DNA of 64,000 bases from Saccharina japonica (Eukaryota > Sar > Phaeophyceae > Laminariales > Laminariaceae), in the NCBI GenBank assembly GCA_008828725.1, contig MEHQ01000774.1, positions 626,863 to 690,862 on the forward strand, read 5' to 3'. Of this stretch, positions 1 through 15,400 are shown in pieces (within the stretch, counting starts at the first letter, position 1; each line of letters starts with the position of its first letter). The notes below the pieces were generated by a model. It ran no database searches. It was given only the letters and a program-made list of their open reading frames with translations, and was not told where the DNA came from. The translations under genes were made by a program, and so were the position numbers.

Positions 1-443
1 AAGAAGTCCTTCCTAGCCGTGGGCATGGTGTCACCCCAAGCGTCGTCGAAGTCGTACCCCTTCGACACACAGTGGTCCCACTTAAACGTGTCGTACACGT
101 AGTTCATGGAGTTGGATCGAGGGTCGAACGCCTCGAGCACCTCGCGGTTGGTGAGCGTGTTCCCCGTGATCGGGTTGCTGCGGATGCCCGTCTTGACCTT
201 GAATCCGTCGATGTCTGAGCCCAGCAGACCGAAAGGGAAGATATGGCTGCCGTGGTGGCCGTTACACTCCTCATAGTAGCTGCTCACGTACTGGGTGTAG
301 CTCGTGCCGTCGGGAAGGGTAACTTCGATGTCTTTGTCCGGCCAGGTGAAGTCGGTGATCGTTTCCGTCACCACCGCGAACTGGTACATCCGCTCCATCG
401 TACCGTGCATTGGCCAGAATGTCGGGTCCAGCGTAGAGCTCGA
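1..443 (-). CDS. Gene A exon 7 (partial): third CuB histidine and C-terminal domain
   Basis: The acceptor CAG lies at 444-446 on the minus strand, and the frame opens with four Ser/Thr residues followed by LDPTFWPMHGTMERMYQF. This is the classic DPxFWxxH motif that supplies the third CuB ligand; where most tyrosinases have HH, this family has MH. The downstream text (DGTSYTQYVSSYYEECNGHH, then FPFGLLGSDIDGFKVKTG) matches gene B closely. The reading frame is open to the window edge, which falls about 148 codons into an exon that has 193 coding codons in gene B. Confidence 0.88.
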
Positions 444-3400
444 CTGTTCGAGGGCGGGGAGGGAGAGGGGGGTGCAGGACGGGGCGGAAGAGGGCGAGCA
501 GGACGGACCAAGGCGGGGAAGGGCGGGTGAGGTAGGTTACGGTAAGGCGCTGCAGGGAAGAGAGGGAAGGCCGAGGTGGTCGGTACATCACGTCGGTCGG
601 TCGGTCGATCGGTCGTTAGGTCACTGTTCGATGTTTCAACGACAACTGTATTGTTGATTTACAGCGTATACGGGGTTCATTCTCTGGCTCACCGCCCATG
701 CGGTGCATCGCCAGGAACGACCCGTACTCGGTTAAAGCTATGTTACCTATTTTCCATAGTTTTCATCGCCTCTTATCAGCTCGGCAGCGCCTTGCTGTAA
801 GTACGAAGTGTCAACCAAATTGGTCCAGCTTTACCAAAAAGGTTTGCCGCACACACAAACTGTTCAATACTGCAGACTTGGCCAGTATGCAATAGCTGGG
901 TAGAACGTGCAGTGCAGTAATTCCAGGTTACGGAAAGTCAAATTATTAATGCCATTGGTCTTGTCAACAAATCGTGTCCTGCACTGCACGCGGTTTGCAT
1001 CAGTGTTAGGGCTCGTAATCAACTATGGAGTAAACCAAACTGGTGAGGTCCCTTATTATAGTTGGCCGACTATAACAACTACTACGAGGTACTACTACTG
1101 TAGTTATTAGTTGACTAAGGATCCATTTTTATTTGCGTGCAGCAATGTGCGGGGCTACTTGTCTTTGTACCTGACTGGCACGTTTGCGGCACGACGGGTC
1201 ATGTTCATACTTGAAAAGGACCAAGTCAGTTAGTTGCTTATAGACATACATACATCGACTCCCAACTACCGTAATATCTAGCCAAGAAGTGCCGCCAACT
1301 CACAGGCATGTTGGCTTTTGGAGATCAGCTAAGCCATATGCATGACGGTTCGAGCCTCGCGCATGTCCCACCCGACACAGTCCAGCCCAGACCGGCCTAC
1401 ACGCTCAATAATCATACACCCACACCACCATCATCATATGTTATATGCGACACTATCACCCGAAACGAAACTGGAAATAGATCAAGCGTGTTCCGAGCCA
1501 TAGGCAACGGGCACCATTAGGCACTAAAACCAAACTTGAGACTGGAGCTACGATAGGGGGGGTACCCACATGTTTACTACTACCGGGTTTTGGCCACTCG
1601 GACGAGTGGCCCCGAATCTAACTGGAAATTGGACGCACACATAGTTTGTTGGCGTTTCGTCACAAAAATTCCAATGGCGGTTCATATAAAACAACATAAA
1701 AACGGAAAAAGCGTATGCGTACAACGCAGTAAAGTAGTCACTCGGTCGAGTGGCTGTGTGCAGGTGAAAACCGAGCTCCTATTAATGACCCCCCTACTGT
1801 AGCACCAGTCCTGAATGCTCTAAGAGCTTCTCCGTCCCCACACAAGATGACGGCAGTTGCTATTACCATGCCGCGAGATTGGGTGGTTGATATTAGTATG
1901 TTTGTAATTCAATTTGAAGAGAGAGCTGCGGACTGGCATCTCTACCACAGTATTCGCCTCGGTGTCGTGCCCACATGTCTTCTCTGCGCGTAAGCCACAT
2001 CTCTTTCATTTCATTAATTATTCTGAGGTTCTCCCGTACGTGTTCCCGGACCACCAACATACCGAATGTTCCGATATCCCCAGGTATCCAAACGCATTCC
2101 CACCGAGTTCCTGGAAACCCAACCGATTATATCGTGTTTGTATATCGGGGGAACGTACAGTGGGGGGCGTACACTAGTTTTCGGCGCGCCAAGTGGCAAA
2201 CAAAACGTTCTTCGGACACTTACCGGACTCTGTGAGTCCACGAAGAGTTTGCTGAGCGTACGAATACATTTGATAGGACCACCACCCCAGACTGATCACC
2301 TGTGAGTGCTCGCCAAAGTTGGTCACGCCGTTGCAGATAAGCGCGACCACCTGCCGCTGAATGTCCTCGCTGTAGCCCCCGATGTAAAACTCAACGTAAG
2401 AGAGCATACCCATGACGGTTTGGTAGTCGTCTCCCTGAGTGAGGTCGTAGCCCTGGCAGCCGCAGGTACCGCTCGACATTACCTGCGTTCATCCAATCAT
2501 TCCACGGTACACGCGTGTCAAAATGTGCGCTGTACGACGAGCAGAAGCAGGTGAAACGCAAACAATCATCAGCCATACAACAATGACGAAGGTGAGGGCC
2601 AACTACCAAATACGTGACAAAAAACAGGAACACCACCAAATTAGGACGGAAAAGCGCAAAACTTTGTTTTCCAACAGCTCAAAGTACTAATCGCAAGCAA
2701 TTATGTCGGGATGGGAAGGGGAAGGGTTCGATACTCGTACTGCTTGCAGACTTGTTTGCCCGTTCCCGCGTTCGCGTCCACCAGAATTTTGGAGTGAAAA
2801 TACTCGTACTTAATCAAATCTATTGAATCGATGTCACAGCTGACGCATTTAAATCTTCGCAAATTATACACTATCAATGCAAGGTATTGGACGCTTACAT
2901 AAAAACGTGTTTTGTCTTCCCCCGGCTCCCTTAGATATATGACACATGTTGGAAACGAATGAAGCGATCAGGTCGGGCTCACTCACAATTCAACGCTGTG
3001 ATATATGTTGTAAATGCGTGAATAGTATATCTCAAATATAAATTTCGTCCCTTTTGTTTTTCGATTCAATGTACCGTTATACCTGCCGCTCATAGGCTCC
3101 TTTCGTCGTTCATTGGAAGTTCACAACAACCAATGTACCAGTAATTGCAAAACTAAAAGCACTTTTTTAGTTTTCACCTCTTTGGGCTTCTCGTCCACCG
3201 AAGCGTTCCTCTTGCAGCCCCAAACCTTTGCGCAGAACAATCCTTTACGGTGACCGTTCGCCAAAAACGCGAAAATTTCGGCGATCTCAGCGCCCACAAG
3301 ATCACCAATCTGGTTGTACGCCGAGTCACAGTCGATGTTGCCTCCGAGCCACAGATGGACCGGCCCGTGCGAGCTGCCCATGCTATCCCACACCCACGCG

Positions 3401-6400
3401 TAGAAAGCGGAATTGGTGGTGACGAGCTCGTAGTGGTCCCTGCAGTTTGGCCAGGTTAGGTAGCCGTCGACGCCGGCTTGGCACTGCTCGCCCACTGCGC
3501 GGGAGATATACCTGCGTGTTTGTTTAAAACATTTTCGTAATATAGTCGAGTGAGCGCGCGCGCGAACATTACACGACCATTCTTCCTCGTTTGCGAACTT
3601 TACACATTTCAACCCGTCTCCAAACACAAATAACCCCATGGGCAAAACTTTGCTCGAGTACTACCGCAGTACTGCGGCACCTCGTAAAGCTGTACCCTGT
3701 TGCTGAAACAATGAGGCCTTGGAGGAGAAAACGCGATTGTTTGTTTTACCATTGCAGCATCAACTTGTCACGCGAAGCAGAGCAGCTGAGGTAGGGGTAC
3801 ACCCGAGCTACTACCATACAGAGAGACATCCGACGCATACATGCGCAGCATGATTCTTGTCAATACGAATGGGAGCTCCCACTAGAGGCTAATATCACCT
3901 TATGATACCTATCACTACTACTACTACTACTGAAACAATGATCTCGTTCATACACCTGCGCCCCGTAAATTAGGCAGCGTTGACAATCGCAGCTTATTCG
4001 TCCGATCCATTCGGACCGTTCATACAATCAGCAACCGAACTACAGCGGGGGTGCGACTGTTTGGCGACATGTTCATAACGTCGTCTTAGGGCTATATTGC
4101 TATATTACCGGCCCCACCACAAACGGGGGGGGGGGGTGGTTGGGGCTCGCTTCGCCCGTTCGAGTGCACTCGAGGTTCAATAGACTCGATACATGAAGAA
4201 TACTCGATTAATTGCCTTCGCCGAAACCGATTTGTAGTCAATCGAAATTTCACTCCTACTCTGAGCAACCCTATTTATCAGGTGTATGTCTTATCCTGTA
4301 ACGGCTATGGTTCCTAATGGAGTACATACCCGTTTCTTGCGTTAATGGAGTGTGTATAATATCCTGGTGAAAAACGCCTGCAAATAGAATGAGAACCCTT
4401 CAGCTTTTAAAGGGGGTCTTGAGGCCACGTAAGAACGCTAAATATCAAATTACCAAGTACGTGCGAGTAGGCGCTTCACCAAACGCTAGAAACGACTTTG
4501 AAATACAGTTATAAGTTGTGCCAGGAAGATCTAAAATTGTGTATGCTACAAGTAATAAACCTGGTGCCATTATTCAAGAATCCAGTTTTATTTAAATTTT
4601 GCTTTTGCTGTTTTTGGAACCCAATGCTTCACTACCCCAAACGAAACGGTACTTTCCTGGACCCGCACTTTATTCGGGTACGATAAGTAGTACTTGCGGA
4701 GATCCGCGAAAACCCCAGCTAAAGTTGAGTGACAGCCATTTCTTCAAACATGATGTATCTATGGTGCTTAGGACTGGCGTGCAGAATAACGAAACCGTCG
4801 AGTTCGCAACTTTTACTCGACTTTTTGTGGGTGCCCGCTGGCCACTTTGACTCCACGAAATAATCTCACGAGTCGTTTCTGGGTGCCTTCGCTGATGCTC
4901 TGTGCGCCCGACGCCCGCACGTACCACATAGTGAGCGTGACTCGTTTTCGCGGCTGTGGTGTTTGTGAGGATATGTGACTGTCTGTGAGTGTAGTGCAAA
5001 CGCCGCTGGGGGCTGTTTTTTTGTCATTTTGTGTCTTCCGAGTTTTGCCCAATTTCGACCGCTTCAGCAACCCCAATACGACGTGCAGGCCCGTGTTGAG
5101 AATGCGCGGTTGGGCAATTTGGAGATAATAACAATTTGCTGCAGATGCGACACTATCATATAGGCTCGCTTTCTGATACAGGACGAACCCACGAAAAGTC
5201 GATCACAGCGTGTTCAAAAATTGGCGATAATTTCCCCACCGGTGCAGATCTACAGTAGAGATGAACGTAAACCGGAAACCCGGGTATGAGGGTGGGATAG
5301 GATCCTGGGTGGCCTTAGGGATACACCCCCTGTCTAAACGATGTGTTGTATGACTGTCAGAAACGTGCACGTAGAGGTGACGGAACGTGGTGATAACACT
5401 TGGCCTATTTAGGGTAGTACCGGTCACCTTTGACTCTGGGAGAGGTAACAATGGACATCCCTGCCTTTAATAGGCATAACGCACTTCATCCAAGCAGTCT
5501 GTTGCTGCTCGTGTCGTACATGTCAGGTATGGTTCATCGTGTCGTGCACAGGGTTTCAGCAGGTGTTACATACAATGATCAGGCCGTACAAGTGCATACA
5601 ACATTAAACGATAACTACCACTGGTAGTGTTCGTGTTATGATATGTCGATTTCAAGCTGGTGGTCGTCTTGACACTTACATAAATGAGGTCGTAAGGTGG
5701 GGATGGGGGTGCACGGAGGCAGAGACAAACAATCGAGGGGTTTGCCGCGATCTCCATGAGACGGCCAAAAACATTTCTTGTCGTGCCAACGACGACGCAA
5801 TTTTCCTCGCCCGGAGACAAAACGGTTAAGAGTGCGAAACGAATTCGAATACAAAGCGGTAAGACCCCCCCCCCTCTGCCTGGTTGGTGAAAACCCAACG
5901 CGCTCCGTCCCGGCATTGTAGGGATGCGAGGGTCTATGGTCATATGACTACGGCCGTGCACAACATGAGTACACCCCCCCCTCATATGATATATGTATAG
6001 GTTGGGTTGGCGTCGGTTGGCGACGGCGCTGTGAAACACGCCTCTCACTGCGTGAGGTAGACAACCAGGGTGCCGTTTTGTTTTGTTTTTGGCGGTCACC
6101 AAAGCTGGCGGTCAAGTTGGAATCATTTGTGCGGGGTGGAGAACCTTTGCTCCGCACAAGGGGAATTATTGTAGGCGTAGTGTGTATATGGTAAGGCACC
6201 CGCGAGGCAGTTACATAGTGATCCCATTGCTGGCTCAGGAAGTGGCTACACCAGAAATTAAATTCACTCATTGAAGCTGATATCCATATGCAAGTCCGCC
6301 TCACAAGCGGTTCTTAGTAGGATGCAGCTCACCCTTCATGCGACTCGCCCAACACCTCACAGCGCTTCGTGCTTGGTGCTATCAGTGTCTACCTGGCCGG

Positions 6401-9400
6401 TGAAAACCCGACATGCTCCGTCCCGGCCTTGTAGGGATGAGAGGGGCTGTGGTCATACGACTACGGCCATGCATGAAAAATGAAGTACACCACCCTGCGA
6501 AACCTCATCCCCGACCTCGGAGATACTGGCGAACGTAAAACACGACTCGTGCTACGATAGAGGTTGTACATTTCGTGTCAAACCGTTTCGAAATGACGGG
6601 GCTCCTTAACCTAAAATCGTCCGAACGCCATTTGTTTGTTTTTGCAGTATAAGTTTTGTATACCTAGGTAGGCCATGGGAGGTGTTCATCGGTTCGCACT
6701 TTCATTTGTACATGAAAAATTCGTTTTTTTTTGGGTGAGGCATATAAAAGAACTCGTTAAGTGACCACTCTCAGGAATAAATAGATGCACCCCTACCTTA
6801 GCATGTGTCACATAAACCTTCTCATCAAAACGTACCCACGATACGTCGACCCGGGAAAATCGTATTTATCCCTTCCGCGAAATTCGGGAGGGTGAAAGAG
6901 GGTTAGTGCGCGCGCTACGCACCAGTTAAAACCATTACGTAGAAACCAATACAGCTGTGAAAAAACAACAACGAAACAATCTCTCACGCATTAACGTTGG
7001 TGGTCCACTGAGAACGCAAACTGCAGTTCTGACGAAACCTGAGCTGTTTTCCCCTACAAATGCGAGTGCAGTCCGAATTGCGTTAAGTTAGGAAATACGT
7101 CAATGACCAGAACGAACCTCACTAGTAGTGGTCTGTGAACCCGGGAAACTTACTTGTATCAACCGCCAATACCCGGACGAAAGCGTTAAGAGCACAAGCA
7201 GCGTTCAACGGAAACCAGCGCGGGCGAAACTACCCAAAATCATATCGCGGTCACCAACCGTACTCACGGTCTGTCGTTGGTGTTCCACGGAGAACGAAGC
7301 TTGCCGTAGACATCTGATTCGAGAAAGCCCGGGTTGCCTTCATATACATTGGGAATTTCCGTGTACGCCCACCGGCCGTCCTTGACCTTTTCAGCGCAAG
7401 GAACATTATTTCGATTGACGGACAAACGGCGGCGTAGAATATCATCCGTCGGTCGTTAGGTCGACCGTTAGGGACCTCGGTTGAGATACTTGGTAGGTAC
7501 GTAGATAGGTACGTCGGCAGGTCGATATATTTGTAGGTACGACAGTAAGTCGTTCGGTCGGTTGTCGATCGATGGGTAGGTCGGTAGGTGTGAGCCTCAA
7601 GACTGGTAGCTAGGATAGGGTAGGTGTGAGCCTCACGACTGTCGAGATTCCTGACCCGATGAACTCACCACTCTCTTTGCAATTAGTCACGTGTGTTGTT
7701 TAATTAGTTTGCTACAGTAGATGCTTATGCTACCCCGCGGCATTGCTCAATGAGGTTGGGTGTCCAAATTCTCCTGAGACGACTGTTTATTTGAGGTGTT
7801 TCAAGAGGCACGGTATGGAGCACCTCATGATAACGACCTTGATACAATAGATATAGCCCCGTTATATTATCGTGACAGTGCTTGATTCACGGACAAGGCG
7901 CAGCACACGTCGCTATCACTCCTGGCACTTCTGGTACCCCTGCTACCGCTTCCGCTACTGCCTCTGCTGACAAAGTAGCACCATGTTCACCATGTCCACC
8001 ACCGCTACCACCGTCGCCACCATCGCAACTACCAATGACTGAAATACTCGGCGAAGAAAGGCCGATCTCGACTCGCTCACCATCTTGTCGTCGAGATCAG
8101 CGGTTCCGAACCATGAGGGGCTCAACAGCTCTGTCCTTGTAAACGGGTTTTTCGGGTCGTAGGCCAAACCAGCAGCAGCAGTGGTCTCGATGGTGAAGTC
8201 CCAGTAAGGGACGGTCAGCTTGGGGTTCACACGCTGCAGGCTGAACTCGAAGGTGTTGGTGATAAGCGAGTGGCTCACCAGGAAGCCCATACCGTCGTGG
8301 AACTACAAGGTGTGTTAGGATGGAGGGGGTGGGGTGGGTGGGGAAGGGGGCGGTTGGAGCGAAAAGGGGTGGGGGGAAATTACTAAAGTGGGGTGGGGGT
8401 ACTCGATATGCATGATGGTCTTATTCGTATGGCCATAGGGCGGGGATTATTGGCCCACGAGGGTATAGGTGGGGGGAGACACTTGGGGGTAATCACGTAT
8501 TACAATTTGCACGTTTATCCGAGTGGCAGAACGATCTACTGTAAATCAAGTGTGCCGTGAAATGGTAAAGAGCAGTATTCGCGTATTCGGTCTATGGGCC
8601 GACTCTTAACCCATTTTATGACTCGAGAGGTCACCGGTCGGAGGTGAAACGTGACGTATCAAGCCAAAGTGAAATGTCACAGCAATGTACCATCCGCCCC
8701 ACCGAGCAACCCGGGACGCTGCGTAAATAATATCCAATTACACAGGTTTTGCTCAAGGATGAAAAAAATTCTAAACATAACCTCATATTGTTATATGTTT
8801 CGTGCAAACCTTCGAGTCGCGTCCCGTTAGCTCTCTACTTGTTTTCAAGCCTTGTTACGTACTCGAGGGTGTTGATCTACAATTGCAAGGTTAAGTAGGT
8901 ATTATGATATGACGCGAGAGTTCATTTTGACTAGGGTGAGTAAACGAGGGGCGAAACACGAAAGGAACTCGTGCTGAAATGTATTGTCCCCGGTCGCGTC
9001 GCACGATGCATAGGAGGGGGCTACGGGGAGTCGGGAGGGGGGACGGTGTGTGTCTGGAGGTGTGGGGGGGGCAAACGGACCCCTAACCAACATCACGACG
9101 AAACACGGGACATACTTAAGGCTCAACGCTGAACCGATTACATGTGCGAAGTATTCCATCCGTGGCGAAAATCAGTTTGAAAATAAACGGCAAAAACGTG
9201 TCGCCTGAAAACAAAGCTCAACCTGACATTCGACCGATTTGGTCAAACTACTTACCAAGTAGTTTCTGTAGATAACATATCGATACACGCAAATTAGCTC
9301 CCTAACTAGTTAACTGCTTTTGGTTGAAGCCAATGTATTGCATAGCGATTCGCCTTACCCTTGGAAGACCGCACATCAGTTTTCATGTGCCACAGCAGTA

Positions 9401-12400
9401 GTAGTGCCACACTGATAATCTCAGATGGATGGCGCACAGCCCCTTCTAAAATATGATGCGTGCGTGCTATGACAGGGGTGGCAATGCTTAGCAAAACTAT
9501 TTATGATCGGCGGGCTACTCAACCGAAGAACTATCTAATAAGGCATGAATTGTCGTTGGAGTACCACTTTTTATTTCACAAAATTTACCGTTTTGTTCGT
9601 AGACTATGGAGTTGGTCGTCCGGTTGCAGTTTTGGTCTGGTCTTTCCTCGACAGGCGTGTTTGGGTGAGAGAAATAGAGCTCCCCATGTGACGGGTCTGA
9701 GGACCATATTCGGTGCGCCTATTCCGTAGCAGTCGTCCGCAGCTTCTCACGTGATCGCAGGTGCCGTTGGTAGCGGCCTTGAAGTGCAGTCGGTTGATGG
9801 CGTAGATGTCCGCATAGTCTTCACCGTAAAGTTCCTTCCCGTTGCCACCGTCCACCCGTACCGCCCACAGTTGAAACATCTGCCACGTTATCATCGAAAA
9901 CCGCAGATCGACCGAATAGAATGGGTTTAATAATTGCTGTAGTTACGTTATCCTTTTGGTAGTGTTTGTCGTCCGACAATGTACTATATACTGTGTGCCT
10001 CGTTAGTGGAAACTAGTTGATATCTTGAATTACTACAGAGTATGGATTAATTCAATGTTTGGCGTTATCGTGTAGGCTTTAGTAAATGTGTCAACCGGGG
10101 GCTGGGTGTCACAGGGATAGATGGGATTGGTTTTCGGTAGTAAGATTTGTTTTTGTTTATACGGGGTTGAAGTCTATAGCTGAGTGAATTACCCGTGATA
10201 TTAGGGTATTACATGTTGTACAATCACGGTTGGGGGGTTCGGTATTTGGCGGCAGGAACCTGTTGACGCTGCGTGACGGCTATCGTGTGAATTCCACCAT
10301 GTAGTTGGGATGTCTATGCTATTTATGCCGTTAGTATGTCGGTCTGGAACCATGATCTCGCGATTCAGAGCGCCTCGACCCCGCCTTTCCCCATAGGTAC
10401 GGAGGCTGGGTACCACAACCAGTGGAACGCCGGATCTCATGCGCCGACGAGTCCTGACCGTCGCGCGCTGACTATTGCATCAACCCCAAGGGCAGTGACT
10501 ACGGACGGCAAGGTAAGGGTCATTTTGACTCTAAATTTAGTCACCAATGGTCCCTATATATCCATTCAGATTGGTTCATCCCAGCACACTGTGGGTACTG
10601 TCGTCATCGTCCAACGAGTCTGGCGATCCAGAGCATTTCCCGCCTCGTGGCATCGGTAGAGAGCTTGCGAGACACAATAGGCTAAACAATGCGCGTCACG
10701 TCGCACCGGGTGTTGGACGTCGCGTGCTGAGCACTGCCGACAGTCGTGGCCTTATCACAATCCCGAGGAACTCCTAACAGCCATCCAGCTTGCCTACCTA
10801 CTGGTTTACAATTTTAAATTACGAAATCGGCAGCTGGTTGGATGGCCAAACCCATTCCAGAGACCGCTGGATCATTCTCGAATATTGGTGCTGACTAGAG
10901 CGATCGAGGTTCCACCACACTTGGCGACGATAGGGTTCCACCCCCTGATCAGAAACATTTATACACATGTAAAACGCCGACAACCCGGGGAAAATAACGA
11001 ACACCCCCCGGGTCGATAATCAAACTCCACGTTCTCATTGCAGATTTAGCTGGCTCTCATGGAGCCAGCGCGCGGCGAACGTTGCCCCTCGACGCAACGG
11101 TGAGGTCCCACCGCACCCGCGGGAATGATAACGTCCCATCCCCGCATCATAAATTCTTCCAGATATCTACACTCTCCAACAACCGGGGGTGAGGCCGGAC
11201 GCCCCCGGGACGATACCGCATCGCAAGGTGTCGAGGCTGATTGCTGATGGGCTGGGGCTCATTAGGTCGGCTCTCGGCAAGCGTTGTCCCGCGGCGCTGC
11301 GTCGGGGTGGCGCCGCAACAGAGGAAAATAGTGTCCCGTCCCCAGATCAGAAATCCTTCTATATATCTACAACTCGCACAACCACAGAATGAAAATTGAG
11401 TCCCCCCGGGTCGATACCGCTTCTGCCAACGTGTGGAACTACCACCCCCTTCGGCTGTTTGGTAATGGGGCTGGGGCTTACAGAGTCAGTGCGCGGCGAG
11501 AGTTTCCCCTGGCATCAACTTCGAGTTCCCGTCGCACCCGGGGATGATAGGTTTCCATCCCCAGATCAACAACACTCCGATATACATACAACTCCATCAC
11601 CGCGTGGATGAAAAGGTAACCCCCCCGGGTCGATATCGCCTCGCAAGGTGTTGAAACCCCAACCCCACAGGCTAATAGCTGGTTTGGTTGGGGCTCATGG
11701 AGCAAGCGCACGGCGGAATTTTTCTCTCGCGACAACGTCGAGGTCCCGCCGCCCCCGGATATGGTAAGGCCCCATCCCTGGATCAGAAATCCTTCCGTAC
11801 ATCTACAACTCCAACAACCGAGGGAAGAAAACGGACACCCCCCGGGTCCATACCGACCCGCACGATAGTTCTGACATTTCCGATAAGAGTGGTACATCAC
11901 AGCATGCACGAGTACTACCAGGTGCTACATACTACTGTTAATAACGCAGGGCTAGCACCACAGATAGAGCCGTGGCTGTTCCGCTAATCCTCGTAAAATA
12001 TATATTGTGGTGGGCCACGCTGACAAGTACCAGAGGGGAAGACGGTGATACAATCACCCACTCGTGGAATGTCGCTATTAGCTCCGACGTAGATCACTCA
12101 GAAATGGTGTTCTTACTTGATCTGCCATTTGGCGAAGACACACCAAAAACACAGTTACGTTTATGAAGACCAACTGTTGCTGTAGGTTTGTTTGTCGTCC
12201 GGCATCCGGGCATGCCGAGCCTACGCTAAATTGTGCCTATCAACTGTAAACAGCTACCGAAATATGAAGAATATCCAGCCATATCCCCAAACATCTAGCA
12301 CTCGATACGTAGTGTTGCCGTTTGTCCACCCCCCTTCCCTAATTGTCAAATGTTTGCCTACGCTCCAACTTCAACACCGGTGTTGGGTTTCCTTTCTTTG

Positions 12401-15400
12401 GTCTAACTCAGACTTGTTCTTCCTTGGGGGGTGTCCGTGAGTGATCGGTCTCTGATAAAACACAATTCACATAGAGCAGATTCATTCACAGCTTGCTGCG
12501 GTGTGATGTATCAGTCGCATCACACTTTTCACGACAGTGACGAGGTATGCAGTGCTCGTATTTCTAGCATAGCGCTGGAAAATGTACCTGGAATGTATGC
12601 TGCGGTCACCGCTAGAAATACGTACACGTGTTGGTATTCGAACGACCGACATGCGCTGGCTATCAAGCTCCCAGCAGATACTATAAATGAGGCACAGTGT
12701 ATCCCGGCAGCAGGCGATTTATGTCGTTCAGGTTCAGGGGGTGTGGACCCATCCAGGTGGACTCGGGGGAATACTCTCACGCTCGGGGGTCAGTGTCGAA
12801 AATGAATAGTAGACTCTCTCGGACACGAATGTTTCAGTGATAATAAGGCGGAACCTTTAGGGGATCGGGTCAACATCACGGTACATTCTGGCATTTATGC
12901 GAATGCGGCGCGCCCCATTGCGACACGACCCGAGCACCGCCGTGCGCACTCCCGGCGGGGTTGGGAGAGGAGGATACGATCAGACACGACGAGGGCACAG
13001 CGGGCCGAGAAGTGGACCTTTTCGCGAGAAAGCGTTCCTGGTTGTTTGGAAGCTCTTCACTAGAGGCGATCAACACATCTCCCACCAACATACGTTGATA
13101 ATCATTCTAAGTTAAGGCCAATTTTCAACCTCAAGGGCTACAATTAATATCCAGTGAGACACGTTGTAAACTCCACATCGGATCCAAAGAGACAATGGTT
13201 GGGTAGCCCCTCAGTTGCACTGGCTGAGAAGCCTCGTCAGTGACAAAACATTTCGTCTGAAAAGTGCCTACCGTAGCACGGCACTAGGCTAGGGGCGGTG
13301 TCGGCTGCAGCCACACCTCGACGGGGTAATATATAATGGTGTGGCAACGGCCGCTACGAGGCAGCAGTGGTCGCAACAACGGTGTAGCCACGGTAACTAT
13401 GGAATGATACACAATCGCTGTATAGCCCCTACATGCATATATCAGAAACATTCAACTATGTTTATCAACCAACTTGACCGCAATTGTGGTGTAGCAACGG
13501 CGGCCATAGAACAACCGTGCTAGTCACAGTACTTGTAGCTTGAACAATGACACAGCAGTGTCAACAATAGCGATGTAGCATTCACCGCCCGGATGCAGCC
13601 GTGTTCTTAGCGGCAGCTACCAGCGACCGGTGTTGGCAGTAGTGGTGTTAGATAGCGGTGTAGCTATCGAAACATATGACAGGGCGGAGGCAACCATAGC
13701 GATGTAGCAACCACCAGTGCAAGACTGCAGCCGCTTGTATTACGAAGCATCAGTGTCAACAAAGGCGGTGGAACGACGGCCGCTACAGGGCGTAAGTTTC
13801 AGTAACTGCGACGCAGAGACCGCAGGCCAATAACAAAGCGGTGTAGCAACCGGAGTAATATCCGAGCGATGCCAGCAATAACGGTGTCGACACTGCAAAT
13901 AGAGGCCAGCCCGGTACAGTAGAAGGCGGCACTCGATCCGCAGCAACAGCAGCTATATATAGCAGTGTCAGCAATAGCAGTACCCACAAGCCCGTTACAG
14001 AAGCCGCAACTAGAGCGCAGCTGTGCCAGAACAAAGAGATGTCAACCGCCACGCTATAGCAGTGTCGGCTGGGGCGGTATAGCGCCTACGAGACTGCAGT
14101 GTCCACCACTGTGGGGTGGCGATCGCTTCTATGCAGCAACAGCTCCGGCAACGCAAGCGTAGCGACCACAAGGATCCGGAATTTCCGTTGTAGCTAAGTT
14201 CAACCCAGACGCAGACATGTTTGCAGCAGCTGTGAAGCAGCCGCCGATGCGAACATAGGTGTACTGGCAACAGCGGTGGGCCATTCGCCGTATGCGATAG
14301 CTGTGTCAGGGTGTCAGCACTAGCCGCATACGAAAGAGCATAAACAAGCAGAGAATCCAGCCCCAGCGACGCAGCGCGGGGTGAACATTACTCTTGTTTG
14401 ATTTTCCTTCCGACAAGATACGAATACGTACATTTTCATGCTTTACGTTCCGACAATTCGGTGAGAAGTATGTCCATACCACTGTACGTACGCTCTCAAG
14501 ACGCAGCAGCTACCTTCGCCAAAACTATTATTATAAACGCGAATTGGCGTTCGTTTTATTAAACGCATTGAAATTCAGCATAAGCATCCGTGCGGGGTCA
14601 ATACGAGAGAGAGATAATGCGTTGCGCATGAAGATATTTGTAGGGGTGTGAGTTGGCCGAATGGCTTTACTTCACAGCTACTTATACTACGGCCTACAGT
14701 ATTAATAGTTGAACGGATGGCGAAGCAAGCTAACTGACTAACTGTTTATCAATACAAGGCTAAAAACACGGCTGTCGTATACAACGACGCAGGACTCCTC
14801 CAATTACCTCTCGCAACTACCTTGGTAACTGAATGCAATATATTTTCAAGGGCAGCGGCCAAAAACAGGTACACCTGGTCCGTTCGGGGCCAAAAACAGG
14901 TACATACTAAAATCAAGTTTAAAACGCACCCCACGAACCTGTCGTTCCTTGCAATGCAAAGTAGAGTTTTTTTCATGCTCTTCGTGCTCGCCCGGTGGCT
15001 ACGTATACGAGTAGCTGCTATTAATAGTACGAGGAACGAACGCCTGCTGCTGTATTCTCCTCTCTCAACTTTTGTGACACCCCTGGTATTCCAAGTCAAC
15101 CACAATCCCGAAGGGGAGCCTTCTATCTCGTATTATTTCGGCGGAGGTATGCAGGCAGATATGTGTGTGTGTCGCTCGAGTGGCGTGTAGTGCGAGGTGC
15201 GAAGGGAGAAGGGGGTCTCCGCGTACGTCGGCATTTGTATAGGGGGCATAGAGTGGAACTATGAAGGGCCTCTGATTGGCTCAAAAACGACAAAAAAAAA
15301 GTGAAAGTCAAGCAGAGTAGACAAAATCAGGTATACCTGGGTTTTGAAGAGGCAAAAACCGGTACAACGAGTTTTGGACCAATCGCAGCGCACGTGGAGT

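Larger units (their letters stand above)
3512..7267 (-). other. Gene A intron 4 (carries dispersed repeat R1)
   Basis: A 3756-bp phase-2 intron, much longer than its 931-bp counterpart in gene B. The extra length is explained in part by repeat R1 (5999..6492) and a lone R1 end (5876..5980). A G-run sits at about 4125-4136. No convincing gene is seen in the rest; the short ORFs show no recognisable domain. Confidence 0.7.

Noticed and set aside
2391..2639. Longer exon 6 of gene A starting further upstream
   Set aside because: An in-frame TGA lies just before the shared CGCAG acceptor, and the sequence diverges from gene B there.
14394..14651. 85-codon ORF in gene A intron 1
   Set aside because: No domain, no homologue within the window, and AT-rich sequence where such ORFs arise by chance.
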